Made by a program: the position numbers and the translations under genes. The notes beneath the pieces were generated by a model. The model did not search any database. It was not told the DNA's origin and was given only the letters and a program-made list of their open reading frames with translations. From Datnioides undecimradiatus (taxonomy: Eukaryota; Chordata; Actinopteri; Lobotiformes; Datnioididae), in NCBI GenBank assembly GCA_008933995.1, contig WARS01000011.1, positions 15,130,016 to 15,194,015 of the forward strand: DNA of 64,000 bases. The letters run 5' to 3'. Below, in pieces: positions 52,901 to 64,000 of this stretch (position 1 is the stretch's first letter; each line of letters starts with the position of its first letter).

Positions 52901-55900
52901 CACTTTCGGCAGATGGTCAAAAGACACGGCGGGCATTGCAGCAGGGGCTTGTGTCCAAAGTGGTGTGGTCAGTCAATGTGAAGGCCAAGGCATACTGAGT
53001 CAGTGGCCTTACTACATCTCCGGTTTTTGTCCCTGACATGGGGATATAGCAGGATATTTTATGCTTGTTTATGAACTCTTGTACCTGTTCTGAGTGAAGC
53101 AAGGCTGATCTTCTTCTTTCCTACTTTCTTGGAGAGTGTAGCAGACACTTGCCACTAAACTCCATTAGACATCTGGTTTAATATTCCCCCATTCTTCTCT
53201 CCTGGATGTTTCCAAGTTCATTGAGGTTTTTCTGGTCACTCCAATTTTCCACTGGCAGCTAGCGAGGCTATCCCAGGGTGGTTCCTCCTGGAGGGCTGTC
53301 AGGACTCTGGGGCCAGCCTCTGTAGGGCTTTCTGCTGCTGTTATGGGTGCTTTTTCTCCTCCACATTTCATCGACCGCACGGCTGCTCAGCAAAGCAAGG
53401 GCCTTCCTTTCCTGAGGGAGTAAAATGATGTTGCGCACAGAAAACTCAATATAAGACAACAGAGCATTGTTGTTAAAATATTAAGTTTCCTGCTTGTGGT
53501 TATATTAGTATATTTGTTTTGCACTCAGAAGCTCCAGGGCACTGATTTCTGTCACTTTAGAGGACCAAAATGTACCATCTATTCATTTGTAGGTTTCGGT
53601 GGAGCTCAAGCGTGACCTTGCATTTGTGTGGAGCAAGTAACTTTGGCATTATACGTTATATATGTTTCTGATTTAAAGAATCGTCACACATAATGTGATT
53701 TGTTTTGATACGAATAGGCAAAAGTGAGGATGAATGTTCCATGTACAATGATATTTATACCCAGCGGCGGCATATTTTAAGTGCTAAAAATCTGATTTCC
53801 GATGTCTTCTCTGGTTCATTGCACAAAGAAAAAAGAGGGTCTTGATCGCCACAGTTCCATGGCTTGTGTAATTGGCTTTCATTATGGCCAGGCAGAGTCT
53901 TGGCAGTGCCAGACCCACCGGGGGGTGACAACCAGTACAAGCCCCATCATCATCATTTTCCCCATGAGCAGCACAACTCAATGGGCCCAGAAATGGGCAT
54001 GCATCTATGGCTCGGGGAACCACCCTTTCTCTGGAAACTGCCTTTATCCTGTTTTAAACATTACAGTGAAGCTCTGTTTGTGCGTCTATGTGCAAATGTG
54101 TTTTTAACAGTGTATGTGTGTGAGGGTGGAGAGTAGTGCGAGCGTGTTGTGTATTTTTATTATGTGGCCGGTTACATTCACGTGCATATGCATGCATGTG
54201 GATTCACATGCATTATGGTTGTGTGCCTCAGTCCGTGCACACGTGTGAGGTGGGGGCAGCGGAACGGTTACCACAAGCTGGTGGGGCACAGCTCTGCTCC
54301 TAACCAAAGAAGCAAGTGGTTGTGAGTCAGTCCCCATCGGGCAAACCTGTGGCCATGGTATTAGCTCTGCAGCACCAGTGCCAAGATAGGAAATTAACAG
54401 TGGCTTTGGGTGAAAATGTCTCTGGAAGTTCAGAGGAAAATGCCCCTGAGACGAGAATAAGAGGTGCAAAAAGTCCCTCCGGAGAGTGAAGAGGAAATGA
54501 AATACGAAGCAGCTGCAACTCACTGCATAGAAGCAGTTTATTTAGAAGTACTTAATGCAAATGGCTTTTTAAATGCTGAATAAAGCTCCATGACATTAAG
54601 CAGCAGACAAATATAAACCCAGACATAAGTACATTTTACTATTCAGCTTTATGCAAAGCAGTCATGCCTAGGCTAGATTCCAGCTAACGCTTGCAGCCTT
54701 GGCTCTTTCTGACCGCACTGCTTGGGCCATTAAATAAGGTAAAATAAGCAAAGATTTTATGTCTAGTAACTTTTAAAATTGTTAAAGGTTTATTTGGTCA
54801 GGCACAATGACACAGGCTATACTGTATTTTCTCCTCTCACAATTTCCACTTTATTGTTGCACTTTGCCGCTGCAGATGTAAACATTTCGTCCATTTGCTC
54901 ATTTTGGGATATTATTTCTGTTTTTGGTGGACACAACTGTAGGTACGTCTGCAATATCTGACAGTTTATTTATTGTAGGTACTGAATGTTTGCAGCGTTT
55001 ATTTCTTCATTTGGAGTTTCACCAGATTCAACCCTTTTTTAGCCGAAATGCTGTCCATTACAGTGAACTATGACTGAACATGTTAATAGTCACCATTAAC
55101 TCATAATTAATCCAAATCGATTAAACGGCACTAGACTTACAGATAAAGCATTCTCAAAGGCGTCACTGACCTCAGAAGGTTTGAAATATCCTTGGCTCAC
55201 CCAAATCTCTTGCAGAGCGCCGTGACATCAAGTCACATTGTCTAGGACACTGGATTTGTTGTATAGATCTAAAGTAATACAGTCAAGTCTGTAGAGAAAC
55301 TGATCTGACAAGCTTCTTGGCTGTTTCTCTCAAAGCCACTGACGAAATGATAACTCATCAAAGGAGCTTTTGGCTCTCTGAAGTGCAGGGGGGGGGGGGA
55401 GAAAAAAAGCATTTTACCTAGAGAGATTCGAATAATTGCAACTGAGTACATTACACAACATACATCAAAAGACTTACAAAACATTCCTCCCTGCTCTGCG
55501 GTTAGCCTTGTTTCTGCTGCTCGGCCCCTTCTAGATTACTGCCAGTTGAAGGGAGACCGGAGTTGTAATAGCCCACAGTCTGTTTCAGACCAAGGAGGCC
55601 TTTTAAGACAGCCCTCTGTAGCCATTAGGAGAGGACTAGAGGATATTTAAAAAGAGACAGGAATTGTATGTCGTGGTTGTTGTCATTGAAAATTTAGCTA
55701 CATTTGTACCGTAGACTTTTGGCTTCCTTTTCATATTAAATCCATCATTAATATAATATAATATATGATGTGTTTTAGTGCTGAAATGATGTGGATAAAC
55801 AGAAAATGAATCAACAGCAGTTCTGATTGATTAATTTTTGCCGTCCTTGATCGAGAACCAAACAAACATCAGACATTTGCCTGTTTCATCCTCTATAGGG

Positions 55901-57296
55901 ATATACCATTTTCTTCATTTTGTATCATTCAAGGTTGACTGCGTTTGGGATTTGGTCTGTTGCTCTGAAACGCGCTGGTTTTGAAGACAGTACATATGTT
56001 TTGGGGTTTTCTGGGTCTTTTTCTAATTGTTTCTTGCATTTTGTAAGTTATTAGCTATGTATTTCAGAATTTCAGCTAGAATTGATTGCTTTCACAATGT
56101 CATTTAATGTTTATTTTCAAGTGTAAAATACTTTTTTTTTTCCATTTCTGCTTGATGACAGCATATTTCGCATTTTATCCAGCTGCATGAGTCCAGGCAA
56201 TCAAAAGATCTTCTCAACTCATAGAGAATAATGTTATAATGATGTAATGTCTACATTAGAGTGGTCATTTGGTCAGATAAAGATGTAATAGGTGAGTAGG
56301 TGGGTAAAACACACAGGTCAGTTAAAATCCTTCCGATACAGGTAGCTTCTGGTCTTATCCTCTGTCGTCTTGGTACCGTCTGGCTCTCTCTCCCCAGAAC
56401 GTCTCCTGTCTTGTTATTGAGCAATGTGTGTGAGGCAGCGAGACCTGCAGACCCCAGCTGTTTGCAGTGTGGGCAGCAGTACAAGGTGCTCCTGTAGAGG
56501 AATTCAGCACTTTGGACAGCACCTAGACCAGCTCTCCCCACACTGGAATTCCAACACTGCGCTCTCGCAGGCTGGGCCCAAGGACTTTGCGGTCGGAAAT
56601 GTGACCACATTTCTACCAAGGTGCAGGAGGGAAACTGTTTAGGAGAGGGAAGCAAAAAAATTGGTAGCTTATCAAGTCGATGCTGCAGGCTTGGAATATT
56701 TGTGCCGTCTATCAAGGTCAAAATCTCTGCTGTATCTCATATTGTAACCAAACTGGTGTGTTGCTCGGAAGGTGACGGTGATTTGCGTTATTTTTATTTT
56801 ATTTTTTTAATTTATGCACTTTTAGCTTTTATTTTAAGTCCCGTTGAGATCAAACATCTTATTTAACACAGAGACTTCACAGCGTTTACAAATGCAACTT
56901 AAACGGTGACCTCTCCAAAAAAAACAAGCACATGCCACCAAATCTCATGAGATGCCTTTTAAATAAATTTGTCCAATTTCAAATATCTTTGTAGATTAGC
57001 CGGGATGAAGAGAAAAATGCATTATTATTATATGATGCTGCAAAATTCTCACTGAAAAAACTGAAAATTGATGTTTTCAGCTGATAGACGGAAGATATGT
57101 AGGTTCACGGATCTCTGATTTTCATCTTACACATGTTAATACCATGTTTTTTGATGCTTGCGGCGTGTGCCAACCATATAAAGCGTGCGGGGTTATGTCT
57201 CTTGCTATCTTAAAAGTGAAACAGGTGTCACAGCTACAGAGTGGCAGTCATCTCATCCCAGTATTTCTTAACAAAGCTCTCTCTTCCCTCTTTCAG

Positions 57297-57568
57297 GCAG
57301 CCGGGAAGCAGCGTTCACCTACGCCATCACCGCGGCAGGGGTGGCCCACGCTATCACAGCGGCGTGCAGCCAGGGCAACCTGAGCCAGTGCGGCTGCGAC
57401 CGAGAGAAGCAGGGGTATTACAATCAGGAGGAAGGCTGGAAGTGGGGAGGCTGCTCGGCCGACATCAAGTACGGAATCGAATTCTCGCGCCGTTTTGTGG
57501 ATGCCCGGGAGATTAAAAAGACCCCACGGCGCCTGATGAACTTGCATAACAATGAGGCAGGGAGAAAG
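57297..57568 (+). CDS. wnt7b: wnt7b exon 3 (central Wnt domain)
   Basis: This exon is 272 nt, with a polypyrimidine acceptor CCCTCTTTCAG and donor GTAAAG; it ends in phase 0. It encodes residues 100-190: [14 protein letters not shown], then [14 protein letters not shown] with the second glycosylation sequon at Asn127, [20 protein letters not shown] and finally [12 protein letters not shown], all hallmark Wnt motifs. Cysteines 123, 131, 133 and 152 are present. The residues before LMNLHNN read TPRR where human WNT7B has NARR (memory comparison), a small local change. Intron 2 before it is 17 kb, the largest in the gene. The acceptor is chosen over the AG four bases downstream (57297-57300 reads GCAG) because it alone restores Gly100-Ser-Arg-Glu. 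Confidence 0.97.
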
Positions 57569-60500
57569 GTAAAGAGGTCTTCCCGTAGTCTCCGATGCTT
57601 TGCCACAAGTGTTTTTCCAGAAGTGATCTAGAACATCTAGAACAGCAAAAACCTTTTTATTCAAGTCTTTTTTTAATGAACAGACCATATAACGAGGTTA
57701 AGCATGTCGGTCTACCTTTTGACCGAAATTAAAGGACAACTTTGATTTACCACGACTCAGATTTTTGCAGTTTTGGCCGTCATTCCGAGCAGTGATAATA
57801 ACATTGTACACACCAAGCTAACTGCTGAGATCTACCAATGAAAATCTCAAGACACAGAGCCAGGCTGATTTGGAAACCCAGACTGTTTATTATAAACATC
57901 CATTACTTTTTCCAGACCGACTCTCTCATTTAACTTTGACCTGTCATGTTTGCCATAGATTTTTCTGTGCAATAAGGGGATTATTACCAACATTATGGGT
58001 GCACTCACTTCTGTTTTCGTCTCCAAATTTAGTGGTTTAGATAATTTGGCTAAACTGTTTAAGTTTGTTTACAACTTGGCAGACTGCTTTACTGCTCATG
58101 TTTCTCGACTCGCAGATCTTTACTTACTTACTTTTGTGAGAAAAATGCGTGAGAGATAGAAATGATGGCTAAGATTCCATAAATCAGACCTGAAATTATA
58201 ATCTACAGAATTATCCTATGAGCTAGTCCATGACACGAACTCATCTTCCTTTTAAAGAAACATTAATAAATCAATACTTGACAAAAAAAACAGCATGTGC
58301 TCATGCGTGGATTCATACATGCATGTGCTAATATGTCCCCTTGCAGAAGAGCAAACAGCCCCAGATAAAGAGCTGAAAGTCACGCAGTCCTGTAACAAAG
58401 GACTGCGATTGACCAAGTTGCTGATTGATTGATCGCCCAGTTTGCCTTTCAGCAGCTTGTTTTTCTTCAGCCAATTATTGACATTTCTTTCCATTCTGAG
58501 AGGGCGTCTTTTATTTCTGAGAGAGTGTGTTGGCAAACTTCATCGTGGACATGTTTGTTTGCTATTAGTCATCCCAGGACCGTCACAGAGGAAAGAAAAA
58601 GAGAGAGAAAGAGTGTTAGAGGTAAATAAAAGAGAAGAGATGATGTTATGTTGACAAATGGATCTAATTAATAACATAGGCTTTATCGTGTCCACTGGGA
58701 AAATTGGGCCTGGCCGATGGCTGCCAGATGGAGGACTGCCATCCTCTCTTTCCAGTTCCTTTCATGGAATTATGAAGTGTAAAGTCAGGAACAGGATATT
58801 ATTGCAGTTCTCTGCACAATACCAAAACATGTCACTGCCATTTGACTGCGTCTATTCAGGGTGTGAAAGCAGGCCGACAATGCCGGTGTTAACACAGCAG
58901 ACTGATAGGTCTGTGCTGCATGCCAGGGTGCTGGCATGTTGGACTGTCAGGGTTGGAGCTGGCACTGTCACTGTTCTCACTCTGAGGCTTGGAAAATCGG
59001 ATTGGAGGAGGATGTGCAGAAGTCAGATTTCCTCTTTGCTGAGACAGTAGGAAGCTGAAAACCATCTCAGACTGGAAGAGGTTATTAAGGATAGAGAGGT
59101 CTAATGCCTCGCTGGTTTGACCCCATTTACACTTTGTCCCTTCATGTGTCTTGGGTTAATAGGTACAGTATCGCACAGCATGAAGATACATGTGTTCGAG
59201 ATTGGTTGAAATGTGATCAAAACAACTTGGGCAAGACTTCCACTTTATAAATGTCATTCATATAGCGTGATTAGCATGACTAGCTAACTGTTCTTTTTTA
59301 GAGCTAAACTGTCCAAGTTATTGTTTTCCTGATCTTTTTGGCACTCACCAAACCTTTTCTGGTCGTTTGTCTCCACTCTCCAGATTGGAGTGCAGAACAC
59401 GATTGCATGTTGCCTGGAAAAATGTCGACTGATTAGTAATCTGTGAATTTTCCCCCACTTAAATCAGTAATGACCTTCAAAATTTCATATCTGTTGGGTT
59501 CTTGTCTCAACACCAATATGTTCAAGACAAATGAGCTGCTAAAACTCAATCCCGATTCTGGTTCGGGAGGAAGTGATGCCCACAATGGGATCCATCTGAG
59601 ATTTTGTTTGTTAATGACTGAAAAGAAGTAGCATTGAAACAGAAAACTGTAATTACAATAAATTCCAGGACCAAACCAAACGTTAAAGAACACCCAGGGA
59701 ATCACCACAACTCTTTCATCTCACTTTCGGGGCTATGTGTTTGACAAGTGATCTTTAGATGTGAATCTGGTCATATTGGACTAATTAGTAACAGATCAGA
59801 GGCTCTGATGGACACAGTTTAAGTAAATGTTTCCATGCATCTGTCAGACTCCTTATGCCAGGCATTCCTTGTGGTTTCTGTGCTATACATTTTTGGAAAT
59901 CCTCATTCTGAATCAACATCCGAGGCGAGATTGATAGCTGACCCCTGGCTTTTATGAAGTTGAGGGAGCTCATGTTTTTTCAATCAAACGTCCTCAAATC
60001 GGGAAACTGTAACCACATGAGTCCGTGGACAAGACAGACAGAGATACTGAACAACCCTTGTGTACATTTGGTAAGTGTCTGATAGAAATGATGACTTGTG
60101 CCGCTGGCGAGGCAAGGTGCCAGGAAAAAGCTGCACTGGAAAAATGCCCTGCCAACCAAACGTACACTTTATACAACAATGACACATGGTTCGTTTGAGC
60201 AAACTCAAAGTTCCTAATTTGGTTAAAGGAGTCATGTCAGGACTATTGCAGACGTGTTAATATGACCAATTCAAACCTCACCCCCTCTTTCTTCTGTTCG
60301 TTTGCCTTTGAGAATAGTTCAGCCAAAAATGAAGAGGTTACAGTTTTTATTTTGACTTTTTTAAGTTTCTTAGTCCCAAGGGGCAAAGGATTGACACTTA
60401 AATACTGACGACAGCACGCAATATTTCCCATATGCCCCAGGATTAGCCAGCAAATAGAAGACATTCTGCCATGTGTGCCATATGTTGGAGATAACCTCAA

Positions 60501-61735
60501 AGAGAAAACCCAAGTCCAAATCTGAGTATGGGCATAACCTAAAATTTTTTTTACACTATTGCATTTAAAATTACTCTTTGACTAAAAGAATCTGATTCTA
60601 TAACCGCGATCCACTTTCAAGCACGGGGAAACATTGCTTTCTTCTGTGTAGCACAGTATTGTTTAAGCAGTCATGTAAACCTCCAACCTCATGTCCAGCT
60701 GTAAACAATTAATTGAGTTTGTCTTTGTTTTGTTCTGCATGTGCAACACATTTAATGACACAATAATCGGGATTCAAATTACCCGAGATGATTGATAAAC
60801 TGTATGAGCTCCATGGAGTTTGTTTTTTTTCTCTCAGTCATTGATGTGGTTTAGGGAAGGTAGACAAAATTACAGGATGGAATAGTACCAGTAAGGGCAA
60901 TTTTCCCTCTTTCAGAACATGCAACTGCATGTCATCCATGACCTACAATTCAGATATGCTTGGATTTGTCTGCTTCACGGAGATCTGTCACTCTGCAGAC
61001 GAGGCAAGATTGGCAAATCAAATTTAGTACCTGTGGCATTAATACAATGAATTTACAGGAAAAGGCAGCAGCGTAATCACCACTGACTAATGCAGATAAG
61101 AAATGCCTCATTGCCAACTCAGTTTTTTGTGCAAATATTAGAAAAAACATCTTGATGTCTAGTGGATCTGACATAGTTTGCATTTGTTTCCACTTAGTTA
61201 GTGGCACTGCAAAAAACTAGCATTCGGCCAGGATCTGGGTAAAACTTAGTTATTAATGAATAGACCCATGTTCACTGTCTTCTTCACTCAAACAGTTTAT
61301 CTATCAACAACCAGCCTTCAACAGTCCTTACACCATTATCATTATATGAAGTGATGGTAACATGTATTTCATCTTGGAACATGTCAGTGGCTTGTTCCTG
61401 CATCCACAACAAAGCCAATCGGTATTCACAGATGTTTTATAGATGTCTAAATGAATATCAGTGACAGAACCCCAAATTACAAAAGACATATTTTCTTCTC
61501 TTACCTTTAGCAGAATTTAAAGATGCATATTGTTGCTGTTTGCATCATGTTTTATTGATTATTTACCATTGTCTTGGGTGGATACTACTGGAGGTTATTG
61601 AGAAAGTGTCTGACTTTTAAGTGAACTGACCTTTTAAAAGGGACCGTCCTTTTATCAATGTATGGCTGGGAGTCGAGGTCATGTCTATATTTGGTGCAGT
61701 GCTACAATTGTTTTGTTTTCTCTTTCACTTTCCAG
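57569..61735 (+). other. wnt7b: wnt7b intron 3
   Basis: A 4.2-kb intron with borders GTAAAG and CTTTCCAG. I see no repeat, RNA or coding feature in it that can be supported. Confidence 0.95.
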
Positions 61736-62215
61736 GTACTAGAAGAAAGGATGAAGCTAGAGTGCAAGTGCCATGGCGTCTCGGGCTCCTGCACCACCAA
61801 GACCTGTTGGACTACACTTCCCAAGTTCCGCGAGATTGGCTACGTACTCAAGGACAAGTACAATGAAGCCGTGCATGTGGAGGTAGTCCGGGCTAGCCGA
61901 CTCCGCCAGCCCACCCACCTCAAGGTAAAGCAGACTCAGGGCTACCGCAAGCCCATGGAGACAGACCTCGTCTACATCGAGAGGTCGCCCAACTACTGCG
62001 AGGAGGACGCAGCCACAGGGAGTGTGGGCACCCAGGGACGCCTGTGCAACCGCACCTCGCCACATACAGACGGCTGCGACCTTATGTGCTGCGGGCGGGG
62101 CTACAATACACACCAGTACACCAAAGTTTGGCAGTGCAATTGTAAGTTCCAATGGTGCTGCTTCGTCAAGTGCAACACGTGCAGTGAGAGGACGGAGGTG
62201 TTTACCTGCAAATAA
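61736..62215 (+). CDS. wnt7b: wnt7b exon 4 (lipidation site, linker and cysteine-rich C-terminal domain)
   Basis: The terminal coding exon is 480 nt, preceded by the acceptor CTTTCCAG and ending with TAA. It encodes residues 191-349. [10 protein letters not shown] contains Ser206, the serine that carries the palmitoleate added by Porcupine and needed for secretion and Frizzled binding. The third sequon is Asn295 in CNRTS. Cysteines 200, 202, 209, 214, 278, 294, 304, 308, 309, 324, 326, 331, 332, 336, 339 and 348 complete the set of 24. It ends [11 protein letters not shown] as in human WNT7B. The segment around residues 224-239 ([15 protein letters not shown]) matches WNT7A better than WNT7B, while the flanks are WNT7B-like. 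Gln329 in CKFQWCC stands where other Wnts have His. No frameshift or early stop is seen. Confidence 0.98.
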   Translation, partial: VLEERMKLECKCHGVSGSCTTKTCWTTLPKFREIGYVLKDKYNEAVHVEVVRASRLRQPTHLKVKQTQGYRKPMETDLVYIERSPNYCEEDAATGSVGTQGRLCNRTSPHTDGCDLMCCGRGYNTHQYTKVWQCNCKFQWCCFVKCNTCSERTEVFTCK

Positions 62216-62323
62216 GGATGCGAGGAACTCGGTGCCAGGAAGTGAGGCGCCAAGGACAAGCTCAATGAGGAAGACTCAAACGAGTGAGATACAAGTGTGA
62301 CGTGGACCAGTGAAAGATTTTGA

Positions 62324-62329
62324 AATAAA
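62324..62329 (+). terminator. Proximal poly(A) signal AATAAA
   Basis: A canonical hexamer 109 nt after the wnt7b stop codon. It would yield a very short 3' UTR. No clear GT-rich element follows closely, so it is the weaker of the two candidates. Confidence 0.4.
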
Positions 62330-62919
62330 GGAATGGATTTTACACTATCAGCTCTTCATGGCATCGTTTTGCACAGCAGAATCTATCTAATTTCTTTCAG
62401 AAAGTAATTGCTAAATATCAGTAGGTAATACCCCAGAACTTTACTGTCACATAGAAATTGTGCTCATGTACTGTTGTATCCACAGTGAAGTCGGGACTAC
62501 AGGTAATGAATGAGGCCCTCGTTGGGAACTGTGCTTTGCACTCTGGGATTTGTAATTGTTAAATTCACAAGCGACTTGTGCGTGGCGAGGAAACACAGAA
62601 ACCTGGGAGTTGATCAAAATGACTGCAGCTGATGAGGTTGTGACTGGGAGAGATTTGTCAAGTCTTTGATTGAAAACTTTTAAGGGTTTTGTTGTATTTT
62701 CACTAAAGGGGAGCAAATCTTGACACGAATGACCCCCCCAAATTGGCTGGGGCTTACGTTGGAGGTTTGTAGAAATGAAGAACATTTTGTAACTATGGTG
62801 CGTTGGGGTGCGCCAAAATCTGAGTGGAGAACTCTGTTAAACCCTCTGCTGCCAACTGGAATATGGTGGAGTATGTTAGTTTTCCAGTCACACTGGAACT
62901 GTCTGTTCTGAACACTGAA

Positions 62920-62925
62920 AATAAA
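62920..62925 (+). terminator. Distal poly(A) signal AATAAA
   Basis: A canonical hexamer 705 nt after the stop codon, followed within 20 nt by a T/GT-rich stretch. This is the best candidate for the main 3' end of wnt7b. Confidence 0.55.
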
Positions 62926-62945
62926 TTGTTTATTTATGTTATAGT

Positions 62946-64000
62946 ATCTTAAAACGAAGCACTAACGGGTAGAGATGTCTTTTTTTGTACTAAGTGTAAA
63001 GAAAAAATACTTTTTAGAAACTCTGACTGAAGATGTGTGTCTATTAGAAAATCCCCCGATCCCTCAAACACCTCACCTTTTCTTAAAAAAAAAACAGAGA
63101 TTTCGTTGCTACTGGTGTGTTGACAACAAATAGCATCAATACAGTGTGTTTCACATTCAAACACCTTGGTTCTATTTTACTGTAGCATAGTTTGTTTGCA
63201 GTCCTTTCCCCCCTGAGCAGTAACATCTATTTGGATGCTTTTGCCATTTCAGCTAATAGACGGTAGCAAGAAAAACCATTTAACTGCAGAGATCCTTCCT
63301 CGATTCATTAAACATGAAAAATGCTATATTGCTGGATGTGTTGTCGAGTGCTGCACTGATATTTTCTATTCAGATACGACTCATGAGAACTAAATAAACT
63401 CCCATTTGACTCAGTTTGGCAGTTCATTGCTAAAAGATCAGTCGGAGTTGAACCCGTCTGCCTTTAGTTTTTTTATGAGTTACTAATTAGTCCTTTTCAA
63501 AATATTTTAAAAAGCTGTGGTCAGTGGAGTAATGATTACACACCCATGTACCCACACCCATGTAATAGCAGAGGTAATAAAACCTATAGAACAGATTATA
63601 ATGATTATTTAGCCCAGTATGCTGCCAGATTAGAGTTTATAGTTCAAAGTATTATTTTTTTTCTCTCTCAGCATAAAGCTAACTTGTGTCTGAAGATTTA
63701 CACTTAGTTTTCATTGGGGCTATAGTGGATTTTTGCTCCTAGCTAGATTAGGTGTGTTCAGCGTTAAAAGGAATTCCAGTTTATTACAGCTTGGATCTCA
63801 GTATAGGAGTTTTGGACATGATTTCTATCGGTTATAATAATATTATACTCACCAAAGTAATTGCGGAGATCTGGGAAAACAGTGATACAATAAAGTCTGA
63901 CAGGGCAAAAACACAAGAATTCAGAGAAGATTGAGAAACGTTGTAAAACAAGCCAACAGTTTACCCAGGTTATCTAAACCACTTTGGTAAAGACAATAGT
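62946..64000. other. Downstream flank of wnt7b
   Basis: AT-rich sequence with two further AATAAA hexamers (63393, 63576). It is either intergenic or a longer 3' UTR. No gene is seen. Confidence 0.5.

Larger units (their letters stand above)
40320..57296 (+). other. wnt7b: wnt7b intron 2
   Basis: A 17-kb intron with borders GTCAGT and CTCTTTCAG. It holds microsatellites, a CTCF-like motif near its start, a REST half-site-like TTCAGCACCAC at 43219-43229, and a short signal-peptide-like frame at 49408-49539. No nested gene is supported. Confidence 0.9.
62216..62945 (+). other. wnt7b: wnt7b 3' untranslated region
   Basis: The sequence after the TAA carries no further open frame of note. AATAAA hexamers lie at 62324-62329 and 62920-62925. 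The second is followed by a T-rich stretch (TTGTTTATTTATG), as expected for a cleavage site, so the main 3' end is placed near 62945. The first would give a UTR of only about 130 nt. Other hexamers at 63393-63398 and 63576-63581 leave a longer UTR possible. Confidence 0.6.

Noticed and set aside
56251-56721. 156-codon open frame antisense inside intron 2
   Set aside because: No family recognised, no splice or promoter context, and opposite to wnt7b in a GC-richer patch where stops are rarer.
61736-62215. Identity as wnt7a because of the WNT7A-like patch
   Set aside because: The N-terminal exon 1a, [11 protein letters not shown], the [17 protein letters not shown] region and the EVFTCK end are all WNT7B-type.
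1-64000. let-7 microRNA cluster, which neighbours WNT7B in tetrapods
   Set aside because: I looked for TGAGGTAGTAGGTTG and its complement and did not see them. The cluster must lie outside this window or be elsewhere in this genome.

Overview
This is vertebrate genomic DNA, almost certainly from a ray-finned (teleost) fish. It has small exons separated by multi-kilobase introns with GT/AG borders, AT-rich intergenic sequence, and very many CA/TG microsatellites. No prokaryotic-style gene packing is present. Only one gene can be supported: a complete, plus-strand wnt7b gene of the WNT7 family, at about 32.3-62.9 kb. Which teleost ohnolog it is (wnt7ba or wnt7bb) cannot be settled from this window.

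Layout: 1-32.2 kb is upstream sequence with no gene I can support. It holds microsatellites, a probable decayed SINE-type fragment, a perfect short hairpin at 11.0 kb, promoter-like blocks near 6.7 kb and 22.6 kb, and CTCF-like motifs. Two alternative first coding exons follow. Exon 1a (32903-32973) encodes the 24-residue signal peptide that matches the canonical human WNT7B N-terminus. Exon 1b (35477-35559) encodes a different 28-residue signal peptide and sits in a CpG-rich block. Both end with a phase-2 donor and can join the same exon 2 (40093-40319), giving secreted Wnt proteins of 349 and 353 residues. A 17-kb intron 2, exon 3 (57297-57568), a 4.2-kb intron 3 and exon 4 (61736-62215, stop TAA) follow. 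The 3' UTR has poly(A) signals at 62324 and 62920.

The protein has all 24 conserved Wnt cysteines, three N-glycosylation sequons and the palmitoleoylated serine in the CHGVSGSC motif. It should act as a secreted, lipid-modified ligand for Frizzled/LRP and, as known for WNT7A/B, for the RECK-ADGRA2 co-receptor complex used in brain blood-vessel development.

Points that deserve a second look: the dual promoters with upstream ORFs and G-quadruplex motifs, a convergent CTCF-like motif pair around both promoters, a His-to-Gln change in the Frizzled-binding C-terminal finger, and a WNT7A-like patch in exon 4. I found no clearly new biological system. Most open reading frames in the window are at the length expected by chance.
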